Origin: Blautia schinkii
GTDB lineage: Bacteria; Bacillota; Clostridia; Lachnospirales; Lachnospiraceae
DNA: 64,000 bases
Direction of reading: 5' to 3'
Assembly (NCBI RefSeq): GCF_013304825.1
Contig: NZ_JAAWUO010000007.1
Span: forward strand, 62,001-126,000
The position numbers and the translations under genes were made by a program. Shown one piece after another: positions 16,858 through 26,323 of this stretch; the stretch's first letter is position 1, and each line of letters starts with the position of its first letter. The notes under the pieces are model-generated. The model ran no database searches. It was not told the DNA's origin and saw only the letters and a program-made list of their open reading frames with translations.

Positions 16858-17550
16858 TTACTCTTTTCTTGGGTCGATGATCTTAACAGCATCTGCAACA
16901 CGGCCGTACTGACCTTTTGCTTTCTCCCATGCTGTGTTCGGGTCATCACCTTTCTTAATGAAGTCAGTCATTTTTCCAAGGCTTACGAACTGATATCCGA
17001 TGATCTCATCGTCCTCATCAAGAGCGATACCTGTAACATAACCCTCAGCCATCTCAAGGTAACGAGGTCCTTTTTTCAGAGTTCCATACATTGTACCAAC
17101 CTGAGAACGAAGTCCTTTTCCAAGATCCTCAAGACCAGCACCTACTGCAAGTCCGTCCTCAGAGAATGCAGACTGGGAACGTCCGTATACGATCTGAAGG
17201 AAAAGCTCTCTCATAGCTGTATTGATTGCATCACATACAAGGTCTGTGTTCAGTGCCTCCATTACTGTAAGGCCCGGAAGGATCTCTGCTGCCATAGCTG
17301 CAGAATGAGTCATTCCTGAACATCCGATTGTCTCAACAAGTGCCTCCTGAATGATTCCCTCTTTTACGTTAAGGGACAGCTTACAGGCACCCTGCTGTGG
17401 AGCACACCAGCCTACACCGTGTGTAAATCCGGAGATATCCTTTACTTCTTTTGCCTGAACCCATTTTGCTTCTTCCGGGATCGGAGCGGCACCATGATGT
17501 ACGCCCTGTGCCACTGGACACATTTCTTCTACTTCGCGTGAATAAATCAT
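16858..17550 (-). CDS. Fe-S cluster assembly scaffold-like protein (partner of GGGtGRT)
   Basis: A 230-residue protein annotated in relatives as an IscU/NifU-like scaffold. The core (about residues 45-125) resembles a NifU_N fold, with VETIGCSGMTHSAAMAAEILPG and cysteines 11, 49, 56, 77 and 106. The C-terminal half is longer than IscU (about 130 residues) and has no close assignment. It is the first gene of the two-gene unit with the GGGtGRT gene. SD GAAAGGAG before the ATG. No cysteine desulfurase is nearby, so a specialised rather than general Fe-S role is likely. Confidence 0.82.
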   Translation of the reverse strand: MIYSREVEEMCPVAQGVHHGAAPIPEEAKWVQAKEVKDISGFTHGVGWCAPQQGACKLSLNVKEGIIQEALVETIGCSGMTHSAAMAAEILPGLTVMEALNTDLVCDAINTAMRELFLQIVYGRSQSAFSEDGLAVGAGLEDLGKGLRSQVGTMYGTLKKGPRYLEMAEGYVTGIALDEDDEIIGYQFVSLGKMTDFIKKGDDPNTAWEKAKGQYGRVADAVKIIDPRKE

Positions 17551-17797
17551 TTTAAAACTCCTTTCAAGTATAGATTGACCGATGTTATTGAGAAAAAAAG
17601 TTCGATAACACCCTATGGGTATTTTCTCACAAAACCTTTGTTTCGTCCAGTCATATTTGATAATTTTTTGCCATAAAAGGTATATTATTGGAAGTTATCT
17701 CTTCGGGTATTATATGCCTAACTGTCAAATATTTCTGGCAACTGCTCAATATCTGTGATAATATATTAGCAAGTCTGACCTTGGAGGTGTATTTTTT

Positions 17798-18535
17798 ATG
17801 AACGTATCAGCAGAATCTGTTTTTCCAGAAAAATACCGGATTCTCAGCGGAAGCACGCTGAAAGTGATTGCTGTTGTTACTATGCTGATCGATCATATTG
17901 GCGCAGTTCTTTTAAGTATGTATCAACCTGCTCTTAAAACTCTTTTTACACTTTTCGGAAGAGAATACAGTGTGTATCTGATTTTTCGTGATATCGGCCG
18001 GGTGGCATTTCCAATCTTCTGTTTTCTCCTTCTGGAGGGATTTCTGCATACCCATGACCGTTTCCGGTATGGCATGAATCTTTTTATTTTTTCACTGATT
18101 TCTGAAATCCCGTGGAACCTGATGTTCACCAACACTCTGCGTTATGAAAAACAGAATGTGTTTTTCACTCTTTTCCTTGGGTATCTGGCATTTTGTGCAA
18201 TCGAACATTTTCAGGCTAAACAAACAATGCAGCTCTTCTGTATCCTGGGACTGCTTGCTGTTTCTGTTTTTCTGAAAGCAGATTACGGATGGCGGGGATA
18301 TATTTTTCTGCTGATCATGTATTATATGAGAAACGATAAACCGGGACAGGCGATCCTGGGAAGCTGCTGGCTCTATTATGAATGGAGGGCCTGTTTCGCT
18401 TTTCTGTCCATTAACATGTACAATGGAGAAAGAGGATTTATCCGCGGAAAAGCGGCGAAATACTTCTTCTACTGGTTTTATCCGGTCCATATTATAGGAC
18501 TGGTGGTGATCAGGCGGATTTTGTTTTTGTCATAG
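17798..18535 (+). CDS. TraX-family membrane protein
   Basis: A 245-residue integral membrane protein with the TraX pattern: STLKVIAVVTMLIDHIGAV at residues 19-37, IGRVAFPIFCFLLLEGF at about 67-83, and about seven hydrophobic helices. TraX was named for N-acetylation of F-pilin, but chromosomal homologues in Firmicutes are of unknown function and are distant relatives of acyltransferase-3 membrane enzymes. SD TTGGAGGTG lies before the ATG. A TGTGATAAT at 17754-17762 could be an extended -10. It is a single-gene unit. Confidence 0.85.
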   Translation: MNVSAESVFPEKYRILSGSTLKVIAVVTMLIDHIGAVLLSMYQPALKTLFTLFGREYSVYLIFRDIGRVAFPIFCFLLLEGFLHTHDRFRYGMNLFIFSLISEIPWNLMFTNTLRYEKQNVFFTLFLGYLAFCAIEHFQAKQTMQLFCILGLLAVSVFLKADYGWRGYIFLLIMYYMRNDKPGQAILGSCWLYYEWRACFAFLSINMYNGERGFIRGKAAKYFFYWFYPVHIIGLVVIRRILFLS

Positions 18536-18637
18536 TGTTAATTTCTTTTCGGGGAATTTTTGTTCTTGACAGAATGGGAATGGGGCCTTTTTCCAGGGAG
18601 ACACTATGCCGATAGAATTTAAACTGAACAAAAAAAC

Positions 18638-18654
18638 GGCCCGCTTTGCGGGCC
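18638..18654 (-). terminator. Terminator of the topB operon
   Basis: GGCCCGC-TTT-GCGGGCC, a 7-bp GC stem. In the minus direction it is followed by GTTTTTT. Confidence 0.85.
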
Positions 18655-18702
18655 TGTTCTCTGTTTACGAATCACTTCAGTAAAAAAGAAATCTTCTTTT
18701 AC

Positions 18703-19371
18703 TTACTTTTTCTTAATAATCTCTTTGGCATTCTTATAAATAGAATCTGCCGGAACGCATCCTCTTACCGGTGACAGGGGATAGATATTGGAATTTCTTC
18801 CGATCACAGTTCCCGGATTGAGTACAGAACCGCAGCCAACCTCAACATGATCTCCAAGCATTGCTCCGAACTTTTTAAGTCCGGTCTCGATCTTCTCATC
18901 TCCGTCTTTCACAACAACAAGTTTCTTGTCGGATTTTACGTTAGAACAAATTGATCCGGCTCCCATATGGGATTTGTATCCAAGTACTGCATCTCCAACA
19001 TAGTTGTAATGCGGAACCTGTACCTTATTAAACAGTACTACATTCTTAAGCTCAGTGGAATTACCAACTACTGCGCCCTCGCCAACAATGGCCTTGCCGC
19101 GGATAAACGCACAGTGGCGCACCTCAGCGTCTTTACCGATGATCGCCGGACCTGTGATGCTTGCTGTCGGTGCAACAGCAGCTGATTTTGCGATCCAGAT
19201 ATTCTCGCCTTTTTCCTCATACTCAGCCGGGTCAAGAGTTTTTCCCAGTTTAATGATAAAATCTCCGATCTCCGGAAGAACTTCCCACGGATAGGTCTTT
19301 CCCTCAAAAAGCTCTGCAGCGATGGTCTCGCCCAGATCCAGCATATTGCTGATGGTAAAATCTTTCATCAT
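18703..19371 (-). CDS. Left-handed beta-helix (hexapeptide) protein, GlmU-C-terminus-like
   Basis: A 222-residue protein. Residues about 1-55 are helical. Residues about 58-205 are hexapeptide repeats of the left-handed beta-helix type (KSAAVAPTASITGPAIIG, then KDAEVRHCAFIRG and NSTELKNVVLF). VPHYNYVGDAVLG and NVKSDKK recall the acetyltransferase half of GlmU. No nucleotidyltransferase domain is present. It is probably a nucleotide-sugar or acyl-CoA transferase; the substrate is unknown. Its ATG overlaps the topB stop (ATGA), so translation is likely coupled. ATG codons at 19371 and 19368 are both possible. Confidence 0.85.
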   Translation of the reverse strand: MMKDFTISNMLDLGETIAAELFEGKTYPWEVLPEIGDFIIKLGKTLDPAEYEEKGENIWIAKSAAVAPTASITGPAIIGKDAEVRHCAFIRGKAIVGEGAVVGNSTELKNVVLFNKVQVPHYNYVGDAVLGYKSHMGAGSICSNVKSDKKLVVVKDGDEKIETGLKKFGAMLGDHVEVGCGSVLNPGTVIGRNSNIYPLSPVRGCVPADSIYKNAKEIIKKK

Positions 19372-21416
19372 GATTTTTTTCCTCCCTGTCCGGAAGCCCG
19401 CTCCTGCTTCCTGTAATTTACAGCGGCCGCATCAAAAAACTGCCGCAGGTTATACTGATAATTGCTGGCCTCAACCTGCCGGGTCCTTACCCGCACAAAA
19501 TGTTCCAGCTTATCCATATATTCCTGTTCCGTAATACTCCCCTCTGCCACATAGGTGAGCCCCTTTTCCCAGCTTGCAGTAAGCTCCGGATTCAGAAGCT
19601 GCCGGATAGAGCAGTTTACCACATCAAAAATCATTTCCCCAAGAAGCGTTGGAGTGATCACCTGAGTCTTTTTATTCAGTGCCAGATATTTGATGTTAAA
19701 AAGCTTCTTCAGAATCTCAGCACGGGTAGCACTGGTGCCGATCCCGCTGCCCTTGATCTGAGCACGAAGCTCTTCATCCTCGATCAGCTGACCTGCATTT
19801 TCCATGGCAAGGATCATGGAACCGGAATTGTATCTCTTGGGCGGTGAAGTCTCACCCTCTTTGATACTTAAGCCGTTCACAGGAAGTATATCACCCTTTT
19901 TCAGCTTCTGCAACGCATCCAGAAGCACGGTATCACAGGAAACCTCTTCTTCCTCTCCATTACCGTCTTTCTCACCGTCAGAAACTTTTTTCCGGGCAAA
20001 AGAATTCGCGGCAACTCTTAAATACCCCTCTTCCTTCAGAACCTTAAAGGATGAGAAGAATGCCTCACCGTCAAGCTTCGTCACAAGGCTGACCTTCTGA
20101 TAAACTGCCGGAGGATAAAAGATACACAGGAATCTCCGTACAATAGTCTCATACACCCTCTGTGCTGTAAGAGACACCTTTTCCAATGAATTCAGCCCCT
20201 GACCGGTAGGAATGATGGCATAATGGTCTGTGATCTGCTTGTCATTCACATACCTGGTCTTTGCAATGCTTTTCCAGGATTCCATCCCAAAAACCTCTGC
20301 TGCTGCAGCACCGGCCTGCTGATAATTTCGAAGACCGGAAATATTCTTGTATATCTCCTTGGCCACTGCCGTGGAAAGAACTCTGGCATCCGTTCTAGGA
20401 TAAGTCACCAGCTTTTTCTCATAAAGCTCCTGTACGATCCGGAGTGTCTCGTCCGGACTGATCTTAAACAGCTTTGAGCACACATTCTGAAGCTCCGCCA
20501 GGTTAAAAAGAAGCGGCGGATTTTTGTTTTCTTTTTTTCGTTCCACCTTTTCCACAATACAGGAAAGGGGCTGGTTCACCATCAGCTGATCGATCAGCAT
20601 CTGTGCATGCTCTTTTTTCCTGAAGCCGTTCTCTTTATAAAGATACGGGGACTGAAAATACCGGCTACCTTCCACAGCTCTCCACTCTCCGTCAAAATTC
20701 TCTCCCGCAAGAGCAATGCTGCTTAAGACACGGTAAAACGGTGTCTTCACAAAGACACGGATCTCCCGTTCTCTTCGCACCACCATTCCAAGAACACAGG
20801 TCATTACACGGCCAACTGCGATCGCCTGATATTTGGAATGGAGATAATTCGTTACACTGTTTCCATAGCGCAGAGTCAGCACTCTGGAAAAATTAATCCC
20901 CATAAGGTAATCTTCTTTTGCGCGGAGATAGGCAGACGCTGCCAGATTATCATACTCTGAGATATCTTTTGCTTCCCGGATTCCTCGAAGGATTTCCTCT
21001 TCTGTCTGGGAATCGATCCACACTCTTTTCTGGACTTTCCCACTTACACCTGCCATCTGCGCCACCAGCCGGTAGATATATTCTCCCTCACGCCCTGAAT
21101 CAGTACACACATAAATGGTCTCTATATCAGTTCGGTTCAGCAGTCCTTTTACGATTTCGAACTGTTTTCTGACCCCGGGAATCACTTCATATTTAAATTC
21201 GCGCGGCAAAAAAGGCAGGGTATCAAAACTCCACCTTTTATACTTGATATCATATTTTTCGGGATAGCTCATGGTAACCAGGTGTCCAACACACCAGGTC
21301 ACTACAGAATCGCTGGATTCCAGATATCCGTCTTTTCTCTGACCGTTAATCTTCAAAGCCTTCGCAAATTCCTGTGCCACGCTGGGCTTCTCTGCTATGT
21401 ATAAAGCCTTTGCCAT
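19368..21416 (-). CDS. topB: DNA topoisomerase III
   Basis: A 682-residue type IA topoisomerase. The Toprim domain is at the N-terminus (KALYIAEKPSVAQEFAKAL; TDSGREGEYIYR with its acidic metal ligands). Then come the central domain, the catalytic tyrosine in LVTYPRTDARVL, and the GIGTSATRAEI block. There is no C-terminal zinc-finger extension beyond a basic tail (KQERASGQGGKKS). TopB decatenates and resolves DNA in recombination and replication. The frame opens at 21431, but MAKALYIAEKPS at 21416 begins just after the upstream stop and fits the family N-terminus. Confidence 0.95.
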   Translation of the reverse strand: MAKALYIAEKPSVAQEFAKALKINGQRKDGYLESSDSVVTWCVGHLVTMSYPEKYDIKYKRWSFDTLPFLPREFKYEVIPGVRKQFEIVKGLLNRTDIETIYVCTDSGREGEYIYRLVAQMAGVSGKVQKRVWIDSQTEEEILRGIREAKDISEYDNLAASAYLRAKEDYLMGINFSRVLTLRYGNSVTNYLHSKYQAIAVGRVMTCVLGMVVRREREIRVFVKTPFYRVLSSIALAGENFDGEWRAVEGSRYFQSPYLYKENGFRKKEHAQMLIDQLMVNQPLSCIVEKVERKKENKNPPLLFNLAELQNVCSKLFKISPDETLRIVQELYEKKLVTYPRTDARVLSTAVAKEIYKNISGLRNYQQAGAAAAEVFGMESWKSIAKTRYVNDKQITDHYAIIPTGQGLNSLEKVSLTAQRVYETIVRRFLCIFYPPAVYQKVSLVTKLDGEAFFSSFKVLKEEGYLRVAANSFARKKVSDGEKDGNGEEEEVSCDTVLLDALQKLKKGDILPVNGLSIKEGETSPPKRYNSGSMILAMENAGQLIEDEELRAQIKGSGIGTSATRAEILKKLFNIKYLALNKKTQVITPTLLGEMIFDVVNCSIRQLLNPELTASWEKGLTYVAEGSITEQEYMDKLEHFVRVRTRQVEASNYQYNLRQFFDAAAVNYRKQERASGQGGKKS

Positions 21417-21417
21417 A

Positions 21418-22173
21418 CTATTTATCTGCACTCATCTTTCTAAGCGGCCATGCAAGAAGCACAGCTCCGCCAACTATATTTCCTAATGTTACGATCACCA
21501 TACTCTTAAGCATGGCACCGACAGACAATCCGGGAACCATACAATACGCAACTGTAAAGATGCCCATATTTGCAATACAGTGCTCAAATCCGCTGACAAC
21601 GAAACCTGAAATACAGATCACGATCATCAGAAACTTGCCTGACTCACTCTTAAGCTTAATGCCGCAAAGCACTGCAAGACAGACAAAGAAATTACAAAGC
21701 ACTGCACGGAAAAACATCTGTCCTGCCGGAATACTGAGTTTTCCGTTTATAAAGCCGGCAAAATAATCTGCAGTACCGGACGCTCCGGCACCTACAAAAA
21801 TCCATGCCAGAATCAGGCATCCCACAAAATTGCCGATATAACTGATTCCCCATACCTTGCCAACGTCTTTCCATGATACGCTCTTGTCATACGCACCAAA
21901 CGCCATTACCAGATTGTTACCTGTAAAAAGCTCTCCGCCTACCATCACGATCAGAAGTACCGCGATGGAGAACACGATGGCTCCAAGGAATTTCCCCCAT
22001 TCCGGGAATGTCTTGGAAAATACATTTCCCACAACATTACTGTAGATCATCGCCACATCAATAAAAAATCCGGCCATGATCGCCCGCATAAAGTATTTTC
22101 CAAAGTTGCTGTTCAGGAGATTGATCTTACCTTTCGCAGCGGTTGACAGTTTCTCTACATCCTCCCTGTTCAT
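21418..22173 (-). CDS. Formate/nitrite transporter (FNT) family channel
   Basis: A 251-residue protein with six hydrophobic helices and FNT-type residues: FGKYFMRAIMAGFFIDVA, GGELFTGNNLVMAFG, and GFVVSGFEHCIANM with the central-pore histidine. FNT proteins form pentameric channels for formate, nitrite or hydrosulfide; the ion cannot be told from the sequence. SD GGAGGTG lies before the ATG at 22173, so I use this rather than the codon at 22188. It abuts topB with a 1-bp gap, an unusual operon partner. Confidence 0.92.
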   Translation of the reverse strand: MNREDVEKLSTAAKGKINLLNSNFGKYFMRAIMAGFFIDVAMIYSNVVGNVFSKTFPEWGKFLGAIVFSIAVLLIVMVGGELFTGNNLVMAFGAYDKSVSWKDVGKVWGISYIGNFVGCLILAWIFVGAGASGTADYFAGFINGKLSIPAGQMFFRAVLCNFFVCLAVLCGIKLKSESGKFLMIVICISGFVVSGFEHCIANMGIFTVAYCMVPGLSVGAMLKSMVIVTLGNIVGGAVLLAWPLRKMSADK

Positions 22174-22265
22174 AAATAGCACCTCCACATTTTTTTAGCA
22201 AGCGTGGCACTTTGCTGCTGCTTCTTTGTTCACAGCAGCACGCTTTACGGAAATCTGCTTTTCAT

Positions 22266-22294
22266 ATTGTAACACTTTATCAAATAGTTCACAA
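22266..22294 (-). promoter_or_regulatory. Promoter of the FNT-topB operon
   Basis: On the minus strand TTGTGA (22289-22294) and TACAAT (22266-22271) are 17 bp apart. About 35 bp farther upstream, at 22327-22342, TTGTT-N6-AACAA is a clean inverted repeat. It resembles but does not match the spacing of Rex (NADH-sensing) sites. Confidence 0.6.
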
Positions 22295-22383
22295 CAAAAA
22301 TGAGAAAATTTCCGAAAAATCATGTATTGTTACACACAACAAACACTATCTCCGTCAGGCGGATATTCTCACTCTGCATTCAG

Positions 22384-22620
22384 TTAAGTCAGAACCCGGT
22401 AGATTCCGTCCCATGCAAGCTCTTTTTCCTGCAAAAAAATCTCTGTCTCTTCCTCAGACTGCTTCTCGCATTTCCAGGCAAGCCCGCATTCGGCACTGAT
22501 CTCAGACGGGATCGGAATCAGCCTTCCCGAAAATCCCGACTCCTTAGACGTTTTTTCCATCTTCATAGCTGCTGTTGTGGTAGAAAAGGTAATTACCGTT
22601 CGAATTTCTTTCTTACGCAT
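22384..22620 (-). CDS. DUF3343 protein (putative Se/S-carrier-like)
   Basis: A 78-residue protein with the DUF3343 pattern: ITFSTTTAAMKMEKTSKESG, GRLIPIPSEISAECGLAWKC. A single conserved cysteine lies in AECGLAW. Small proteins of this family are annotated as possible sulfur or selenium carriers because of their TusA-like size and cysteine; this is family-level inference. SD AAGGAG before the ATG. It lies between asd and the FNT operon on the same strand and is probably monocistronic. Confidence 0.85.
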   Translation of the reverse strand: MRKKEIRTVITFSTTTAAMKMEKTSKESGFSGRLIPIPSEISAECGLAWKCEKQSEEETEIFLQEKELAWDGIYRVLT

Positions 22621-22784
22621 TTACTTCTGCTCCTTAATATACGCTCCTGTCGCACGGACACTTCACAGGCATTCTCTTTGCAGACCCCTTCAGAAGTTTC
22701 CTCTGAGACGCAAAAACAGGACACCGAAAAGCTCCGATATCCCGTTCTGCTGATACTTTTTATTTCATATGAAGATTTACCTGA

Positions 22785-23870
22785 TTATTTAGCCTGGATA
22801 TATCCCTTAGCTTTCAGAGTCTCTGCACAGAGAACAGCTCCGCCTGCAGCTCCTCTTACTGTGTTATGGGAAAGTCCGATGAACTTGTAATCGTAAACAG
22901 TATCTTCACGAAGACGTCCTACAGATACTCCCATTCCGTTCTCATAGTTTACATCCATCTGTACCTGCGGACGGTTATCCTCCTCAAGATACTGGATAAA
23001 CTGCTTCGGAGCACTTGGAAGGTTAAGCTCCTGCGGAGCTCCCTTAAACTCAACAAGTTTCTGGATCAGCTGCTCTTTTGTTGGTTTCTTGCGGAATTTA
23101 ACAAAAACAGCTGCTGTATGTCCATTGAGAACCGGAACACGTACACACTGACATGTAATAACAGGTGTGGTAGCCGGAACGATCACGCCGTCCTCGATCT
23201 TACCCCAGAGTCTTAACGGCTCTTTCTCACTCTTCTCTTCCTCACCACCGATATACGGGATAATATTGTGCTCCATCTCCGGCCAGTCTTTGAATGTTTT
23301 TCCTGCTCCGGAAATAGCCTGGTATGTAGTAGCTACTACTTCATATGGCTCGAATTCTTTCCATGCGGTAAGTACCGGTGCGTAGCTCTGGATAGAGCAG
23401 TTCGGCTTAACAGCTACGAATCCGCGAGTTGTTCCAAGACGTTTCTTCTGGAACTCGATAACATCGAAATGCTCCGGGTTGATTTCCGGAACTACCATCG
23501 GAACATCCGGTGTCCAGCGGTGTGCACTGTTGTTGGAAACAACCGGTGTCTCTGTCTTGGCATACTCTTCCTCGATAGCCTTGATCTCATCTTTCGTCAT
23601 ATCAACTGCGGAAAATACAAAGTCAACAGTAGCTGCAACCTTCTCTACCTCGTGGATATCCATAACTACCAGCTTCTTCACTGCCTCCGGCATCGGAGTA
23701 TCCATTTTCCATCTGCCGCCTACAGCCTCCTCGTAGGTCTTGCCTGCACTTCTGGGGCTTGCTGCCACAGTAACCACCTCAAACCACGGATGATTCTCCA
23801 GAAGAGAAATAAATCTCTGACCAACCATTCCAGTTGCACCTAAAATACCGACTTTAAGCTTTTCACTCAT
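22785..23870 (-). CDS. asd: Aspartate-semialdehyde dehydrogenase
   Basis: A 361-residue NADP-dependent enzyme that reduces aspartyl phosphate to aspartate semialdehyde, for lysine, threonine, methionine and diaminopimelate. The NADP fold is at the N-terminus (VGILGATGMVGQRFISLLENHP), the catalytic cysteine is in VKPNCSIQSYAP, and GAGKTF and NGHTAAVFVKF follow. Length and sequence suit the archaeal/fungal-type ASD rather than the shorter E. coli type. The frame opens at 23909, but GAGGAGAG precedes the ATG at 23870, which is also the natural N-terminus. Confidence 0.94.
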   Translation of the reverse strand: MSEKLKVGILGATGMVGQRFISLLENHPWFEVVTVAASPRSAGKTYEEAVGGRWKMDTPMPEAVKKLVVMDIHEVEKVAATVDFVFSAVDMTKDEIKAIEEEYAKTETPVVSNNSAHRWTPDVPMVVPEINPEHFDVIEFQKKRLGTTRGFVAVKPNCSIQSYAPVLTAWKEFEPYEVVATTYQAISGAGKTFKDWPEMEHNIIPYIGGEEEKSEKEPLRLWGKIEDGVIVPATTPVITCQCVRVPVLNGHTAAVFVKFRKKPTKEQLIQKLVEFKGAPQELNLPSAPKQFIQYLEEDNRPQVQMDVNYENGMGVSVGRLREDTVYDYKFIGLSHNTVRGAAGGAVLCAETLKAKGYIQAK

Positions 23871-23963
23871 AATAAAACTCTCCTCATCTTGTGTCCCTCT
23901 ATGGCACACATTTGTCTTTTCCGTAAATACTATACCAATTTTTCCAAAAATGCAAGCATTATC

Positions 23964-25343
23964 TTAATTTTTTTTAAGATAATCTTTATTCTGAGCGATC
24001 ACCTGTTTCATCACATCCGGTCCAGGTGCACCTAATGTTACACGTTTCTCCACACAGGTCTTCATGCTGATAGCTTCGTAGATATCCTCTTCAAACACAG
24101 GGCTGATCTCCTTGTACTCAGAGAGCGGAAGCTCATCCAGGGAGATTCCTCTGTCCAGGCAAAGGAGAACCAATCTTCCTACGATACCATGAGCATCACG
24201 GAACGGAACTCCGTGATTTACCAGATAATCTGCTGCGTCTGTAGCGTTTGTAAAGCCTCTCTTTGCACTTGCCTCCATGTTCGCCTTGTTAAACTGCATA
24301 GTAGAAACCATGCCTGTAAACAGAGCGATACAGCCCTTTACAGTGTCAATAGCATCAAAAGTAAGCTCTTTGTCTTCCTGCATGTCTTTGTTGTATGCAA
24401 GCGGAATTCCCTTCATGGTTGTAAGGATAGATGTCAGCGCACCGTAGACACGGCCTGTTTTCCCGCGGACAAGCTCTGCGATATCCGGGTTCTTTTTCTG
24501 CGGCATGATACTGCTGCCAGTGCTGTATGCATCATCGATTTCAACGAAACGGTACTCATTGGAGTTCCACAGAATGATCTCCTCGGAAAAACGGCTCAGG
24601 TGCATCATAATGGTAGAAAACGCACTGAGAAGCTCGATCACGTAATCTCGATCAGATACGGAATCCATGCTGTTTCTGGTCGGTGCATCAAAGCCAAGAA
24701 GCTCTGCAGTATAGGCACGGTCCAGCGGATAAGTAGTTCCTGCCAGTGCTCCTGCTCCAAGAGGACAGGTATTCATTCTCTTACGGATATCGAACAGTCT
24801 GTCTCTGTCTCTTCGGAACATCTCAAAATAAGCACCCACGTGGTGAGCCAGAGTTACCGGCTGTGCCTTCTGAAGATGAGTAAATCCGGGCATATAGGTG
24901 TGTACGTTCTCTTCCATGATCTTCTGCAGGGCAAGAAGAAGGTCTTTCAGCTCTTTATCTGTCTCATCGATCTCATCCCTGACATAAAGCTTCATATCAA
25001 GAGCTACCTGGTCATTACGGCTTCTTCCTGTGTGAAGCTTCTTTCCTGCATCCCCGATACGATCGATAAGGTTTGCCTCCACAAAGCTGTGGATATCCTC
25101 ATATTCAGATGTGATCTCAAGCTTGCCTGCCTCCACATCTGCCAGGATTCCGTCCAGTCCCTCTGTGATCTGATTCTTTTCTTCTTCTGTCAGAATCCCC
25201 TGTTTCGCAAGCATGGCTACATGTGCCTTGCTTCCGCGGATATCCTGTCTGTAAAATTTCCGGTCAAAGGAAATCGATGCGTTAAAATTATAAACCAGCT
25301 TGTCCGTTTCTTTTGTAAAACGGCCTCCCCATAACTGTGCCAT
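23964..25343 (-). CDS. argH: Argininosuccinate lyase
   Basis: A 459-residue member of the fumarase/aspartase superfamily. It splits argininosuccinate into arginine and fumarate, the last step of arginine synthesis. Motifs are SRNDQVA, the catalytic-serine signature GSSIMPQKKNPD, and TKGIPLAYNKD-like residues (MKGIPLAYNKDMQEDK). The start at 25343 (MAQLWGGRF) is the family N-terminus and follows GTGAGGAAG. The codon at 25409 is too far upstream. No argG is adjacent. Confidence 0.96.
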   Translation of the reverse strand: MAQLWGGRFTKETDKLVYNFNASISFDRKFYRQDIRGSKAHVAMLAKQGILTEEEKNQITEGLDGILADVEAGKLEITSEYEDIHSFVEANLIDRIGDAGKKLHTGRSRNDQVALDMKLYVRDEIDETDKELKDLLLALQKIMEENVHTYMPGFTHLQKAQPVTLAHHVGAYFEMFRRDRDRLFDIRKRMNTCPLGAGALAGTTYPLDRAYTAELLGFDAPTRNSMDSVSDRDYVIELLSAFSTIMMHLSRFSEEIILWNSNEYRFVEIDDAYSTGSSIMPQKKNPDIAELVRGKTGRVYGALTSILTTMKGIPLAYNKDMQEDKELTFDAIDTVKGCIALFTGMVSTMQFNKANMEASAKRGFTNATDAADYLVNHGVPFRDAHGIVGRLVLLCLDRGISLDELPLSEYKEISPVFEEDIYEAISMKTCVEKRVTLGAPGPDVMKQVIAQNKDYLKKN

Positions 25344-25460
25344 ATTATTCTTCCTCACTTTTCTTTTTTGCTGCAGAAAATATTTTGTCGGGCAAAAATT
25401 CTTCTGCACTTCTCTGTGTTAGTGTACCATACTTTCATAAAAATGCAAAGATTTTCATAC

Positions 25461-26111
25461 TTATACATTTTCTGCGTTTCTCTGCCTGTCCCGCTCCTGG
25501 GCTTCTCTTTTTGAAAAAACACATCCGCAGTAGTTCTGCCTGTATAATTCGTGCTCATGGGATAATTCAATGGAACGCTTATAGCCGTTCTTCTTCTTGA
25601 AATCAGACGGCAGGTGAGTGACTTTATAAATCCCTGACAGCTCCTCACCGATCTCGTTGATCTTTTCTGCATTTTTCAAAGGACTGATACTAAGAGTGGT
25701 GGTAAAATAATCATAACCGCCGTCCCTGGCAATTTTCGCCGCCTCTTCCATACGCAGACGATAGCACTTAAAGCAGCGTTCCCCTCCCTCTGGCACATCC
25801 TCCAGACCTTTTGCCATATCATAGAATTCCTTCGGATCATAATGTCCTTCCACCAGAGACACCGGATGGGTAAACTCCATCTCTCCGATCAGCCGGCGGA
25901 TCTCTGCCACCCTGTGAGCATATTCTTCTTCAGGCGCAATATTGGGATTATAAAAAAATATGGTGATCTCAAAATACTGTGACAGGTATTCCATCACATA
26001 ACTGCTGCACGGCGCACAGCAGGCGTGAAGAAAAAGTCTGGGGGTTCTGCCTTCTTTCCGAACATTTTCGATCAGCTTATCCAGCTCTTTCTGATAATTT
26101 CTTTTATTCAA
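25461..26111 (-). CDS. queH: Epoxyqueuosine reductase QueH
   Basis: A 216-residue protein of the QueH (formerly DUF208) family. It reduces epoxyqueuosine to queuosine in tRNA using Fe-S chemistry. Conserved cysteines are HACCAPCSS (residues about 29-37), ERCFKCYRLRME (about 111-122) and QNYCGCVFS (about 193-201). It replaces the unrelated cobalamin-dependent QueG. It is a single-gene unit divergent from the ABC importer genes. Confidence 0.93.
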   Translation of the reverse strand: MNKRNYQKELDKLIENVRKEGRTPRLFLHACCAPCSSYVMEYLSQYFEITIFFYNPNIAPEEEYAHRVAEIRRLIGEMEFTHPVSLVEGHYDPKEFYDMAKGLEDVPEGGERCFKCYRLRMEEAAKIARDGGYDYFTTTLSISPLKNAEKINEIGEELSGIYKVTHLPSDFKKKNGYKRSIELSHEHELYRQNYCGCVFSKREAQERDRQRNAENV

Positions 26112-26323
26112 AATCGGATCTCCTTTCCGTCCATCGTATTCATTACTGTTTGCTGCATGACCAGCAATACTCTGAATATATTACCTGTAAACTGTAATCA
26201 TCATTTTCTATATTGCCGAATCTATCCCCGGCACCACGGAACATTCTCTTATCCGTGCGCCTTCTTATGATTCAGACATATGATAATATTATACCATCAA
26301 ATATGAAACGGAGGCAAATATTC

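Noticed and set aside
23959..23982. A terminator at the end of argH
   Set aside because: The inverted repeat is pure A/T, overlaps the end of the coding sequence and lacks a U-run in the correct place.
24189..25334. A 381-codon plus-strand ORF opposite argH
   Set aside because: It lies wholly inside argH on the other strand and has Cys/His-rich shadow composition.
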